Positions 62,346 to 64,000 of a DNA stretch of 64,000 bases are shown here, piece by piece. Position numbers and translations under genes: made by a program. The notes beneath the pieces were generated by a model. That model did not search any database. It was not told the DNA's origin and saw only the letters and a list, made by a program, of their open reading frames with translations. The first letter of the stretch is position 1; every line of letters starts with the position of its first letter. This DNA is from Dipteris shenzhenensis (lineage: Eukaryota > Polypodiophyta > Polypodiopsida > Gleicheniales): NCBI GenBank assembly GCA_047967505.1, contig CM106541.1. One strand, given 5' to 3'.

Positions 62346-63559
62346 AGAGCCATGGGTTGAGACTTAGCCAAAAGGATTGCACACGATATAGCTACTTGTA
62401 CATAATGTTGTATTAAACACGATCATGAATATAGGGTTAGGGTTTGCCTCTAATGCCCTTAAGGTATGGTGCAATTTATACCATCCTCAACAATAGTAGT
62501 CTTACAGAGATTGGAATATAAAGCCATGGAACAATAGTTATTTCGTAGCTAAAAAGGTTTGGTTGAAACCCATTTGTTAGCCATCCATGACATGACTAAC
62601 TACATGAAAGTGAAGGAAGGTGTAGTTGATCAAAATCTAATTCAAGAAATGGCAATTAGTTCTACTATATGGTGTTAGGAAGCATAAGGTAATATTGAAA
62701 TACAGGGGTTAGGACCACTTTACATTAAGCAAAACACCCACTAGGGAGCAATCAAACTAGAAGCACTACATGGAATTGAATTCCATGAGTTCATAAATGG
62801 CAATCACCCAAACAAAGCCCTAGAAGACCCGAGGACCATGGATTTCTAGCTCTGGAGGCATCTTCCCCCACCATGAAATAGTAGGCTATTAACGTTGAAG
62901 AAAATCAATAGGCCATTAACAAATCAATAGGCAATTAACATTGGAGAAAATTTGGATGGGGCCACTTAGTACTACGTGTCCATTGTGATGATGCCTCTGA
63001 CACGGTCTAAGCAATCTATGGAAAAAGTGCACCATCATAAATGCTACCTCTATCAAAGGAGGTTAGGAACTATCTCCATATTAAGTGCATCATGTAGTCT
63101 ACGTGACTCAAGTTTGGCCTATTAGTATATGTGCAATGCCCACCTCTCATATGTAGCCACCAATGTTCCATAGTGCCCTTTTGTAAGGCCCCCATTATGA
63201 GGAGAAGCCATGGTGTGAGCACTAGACATTGGTAGGATCCTAGTTTTGATGCTAGAGGAGGTCTCATGGTGACCGTTTGATGGCTAGGAGATGGTAGAAG
63301 GAAGAATGTACTCCTCGGGGCTTCAAGGGCAGCGCTCCTAGCGATCGGGTCCAAGGTCTACCGATAGGCCTTGACTTGCGATGATATGCCCTCTGTTGAG
63401 CATTTGCATGTGAATTTGCATGCACGCGAGCATGCGCATGTGAATTTTCTTACGCACGCATGGTCGATGGTTGGTGGTCAATGTTCTTTGGCCGGCGGTG
63501 AAATTCAAGCAAACATGTGCCATTGTCCTCATACTATGTCCCACCGTCCTCACACTTAG

Positions 63560-64000
63560 TTACGCAATGTGCTAAGTAAATATGCATGCACCATCGCCAG
63601 CCCACTAGTGTGGTGGAATTGGTCTACTACGAAGGGCTATATAAGGAGGCAACTTCTCAAGCCTCAACATCGAATGCCAATACCCCTACCTTAAGTCCTT
63701 CTCCATCCAGAGCCTGTCTAGATCACCATCGAAGCTCTATTGGAGAGCGCACGGGGGACAACACCATCAGTTGTATCTCATTTGGTGATACTATTTTTTT
63801 TCCTGCTCTATTGTGTCTATTCTTTGGTTATTGTACTATCATTGTTGTCAAACGATCACTCTGCTACATCGCATTTCTATATGGTATAAGAGCACTAGGT
63901 GCTTTGAGGAGCAATAGTGCAAGAAACTCAGTTGCAACAATAAAGCTTTAGCACTTGGTGTGATGGCTACTCCTGGAGTATTTGCTGCTATTGCTGGCTG
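63560..64000 (+). mobile_element. 5' end of an LTR retrotransposon cut by the window edge
   Basis: A TATA-like CTATATAAGG (about 63640) is followed by a PBS-like TGGTATAAGAGC (63882-63893), one base off the tRNA-iMet PBS. An ATG at 63963 then opens MATPGVFAAIAG, a Copia-like gag start. The LTR start is not visible to me. Confidence 0.45.

Larger units (their letters stand above)
60288..63559. other. Downstream intergenic DNA
   Basis: No supported gene. Contains the small repeats at 61299-61424 and 62240-62345. Short ORFs show no recognisable domains. Confidence 0.5.

Noticed and set aside
1-64000. CRISPR array, phage, plasmid or bacterial operon
   Set aside because: Repeats are not evenly spaced with unique spacers, and spliced plant genes and plant retroelements rule out a prokaryote.

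Overview
This is nuclear DNA from a land plant with a large, repeat-rich genome. I see no bacterial gene order, no rRNA or tRNA genes and no CRISPR array. The window is dominated by decayed LTR retrotransposons and LINEs and by (GA/CT)n microsatellites. Intron sizes and element density suggest a fern, lycophyte or gymnosperm rather than a compact-genome angiosperm, but the lineage cannot be fixed from the sequence.

The one clear host gene lies on the + strand and spans 12583-59045. Eleven small exons, each bounded by AG acceptors and GT donors, join into a 315-codon reading frame with no internal stop. The product is the plant peroxisomal (3R)-type enoyl-CoA hydratase 2 (ECH2, hotdog/MaoC family). 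It carries the complete hydratase-2 motif (Asp213, Asn215, His218) and ends in Ser-Arg-Leu, a PTS1 peroxisome signal. Only 948 of about 46,460 bases are coding. Exon 2 is a 23-nt micro-exon, and introns 2 (28.7 kb), 5 (4.1 kb) and 7 (10.2 kb) are packed with transposons.

Layout. 1-12300: upstream intergenic DNA with a 339-bp tandem duplication, microsatellites and no gene I can support. 12300-12582: probable promoter and 5' leader, with a G-box. 12583-13927: exons 1-2. Intron 2 (13928-42590) holds, in order: a decayed Ty3/Gypsy gag-protease on the minus strand; a plus-strand LTR element whose leader was invaded by a minus-strand Ty1/Copia element with an ATATC target-site duplication; a shortened LINE copy; LINE tails; a decayed LINE RT; and a nearly intact minus-strand LINE (33532-42240) whose 3' UTR contains a younger chromodomain Gypsy with a CTCCT duplication. 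42591-43200: exons 3-5. Intron 5 has a Gypsy integrase fragment and two copies of a 241-bp retroposon, one with a perfect 15-bp duplication. 47296-47550: exons 6-7. Intron 7 has a pair of LTR-like repeats flanking an L1-type LINE. 57714-59045: exons 8-11. 59046-64000: downstream DNA with one hypothetical 90-codon ORF, short tandem repeats and the start of another LTR element at the right edge.

The retroelement ORFs all carry stops, frameshifts or deletions except ORF1 of the large LINE. The most interesting points are how the ECH2 exons persist in TE-built introns, the 241-bp retroposon with exon-like content beside exon 6, and the LINE family that repeatedly ends in purine microsatellites, one of which abuts the exon 3 splice site.
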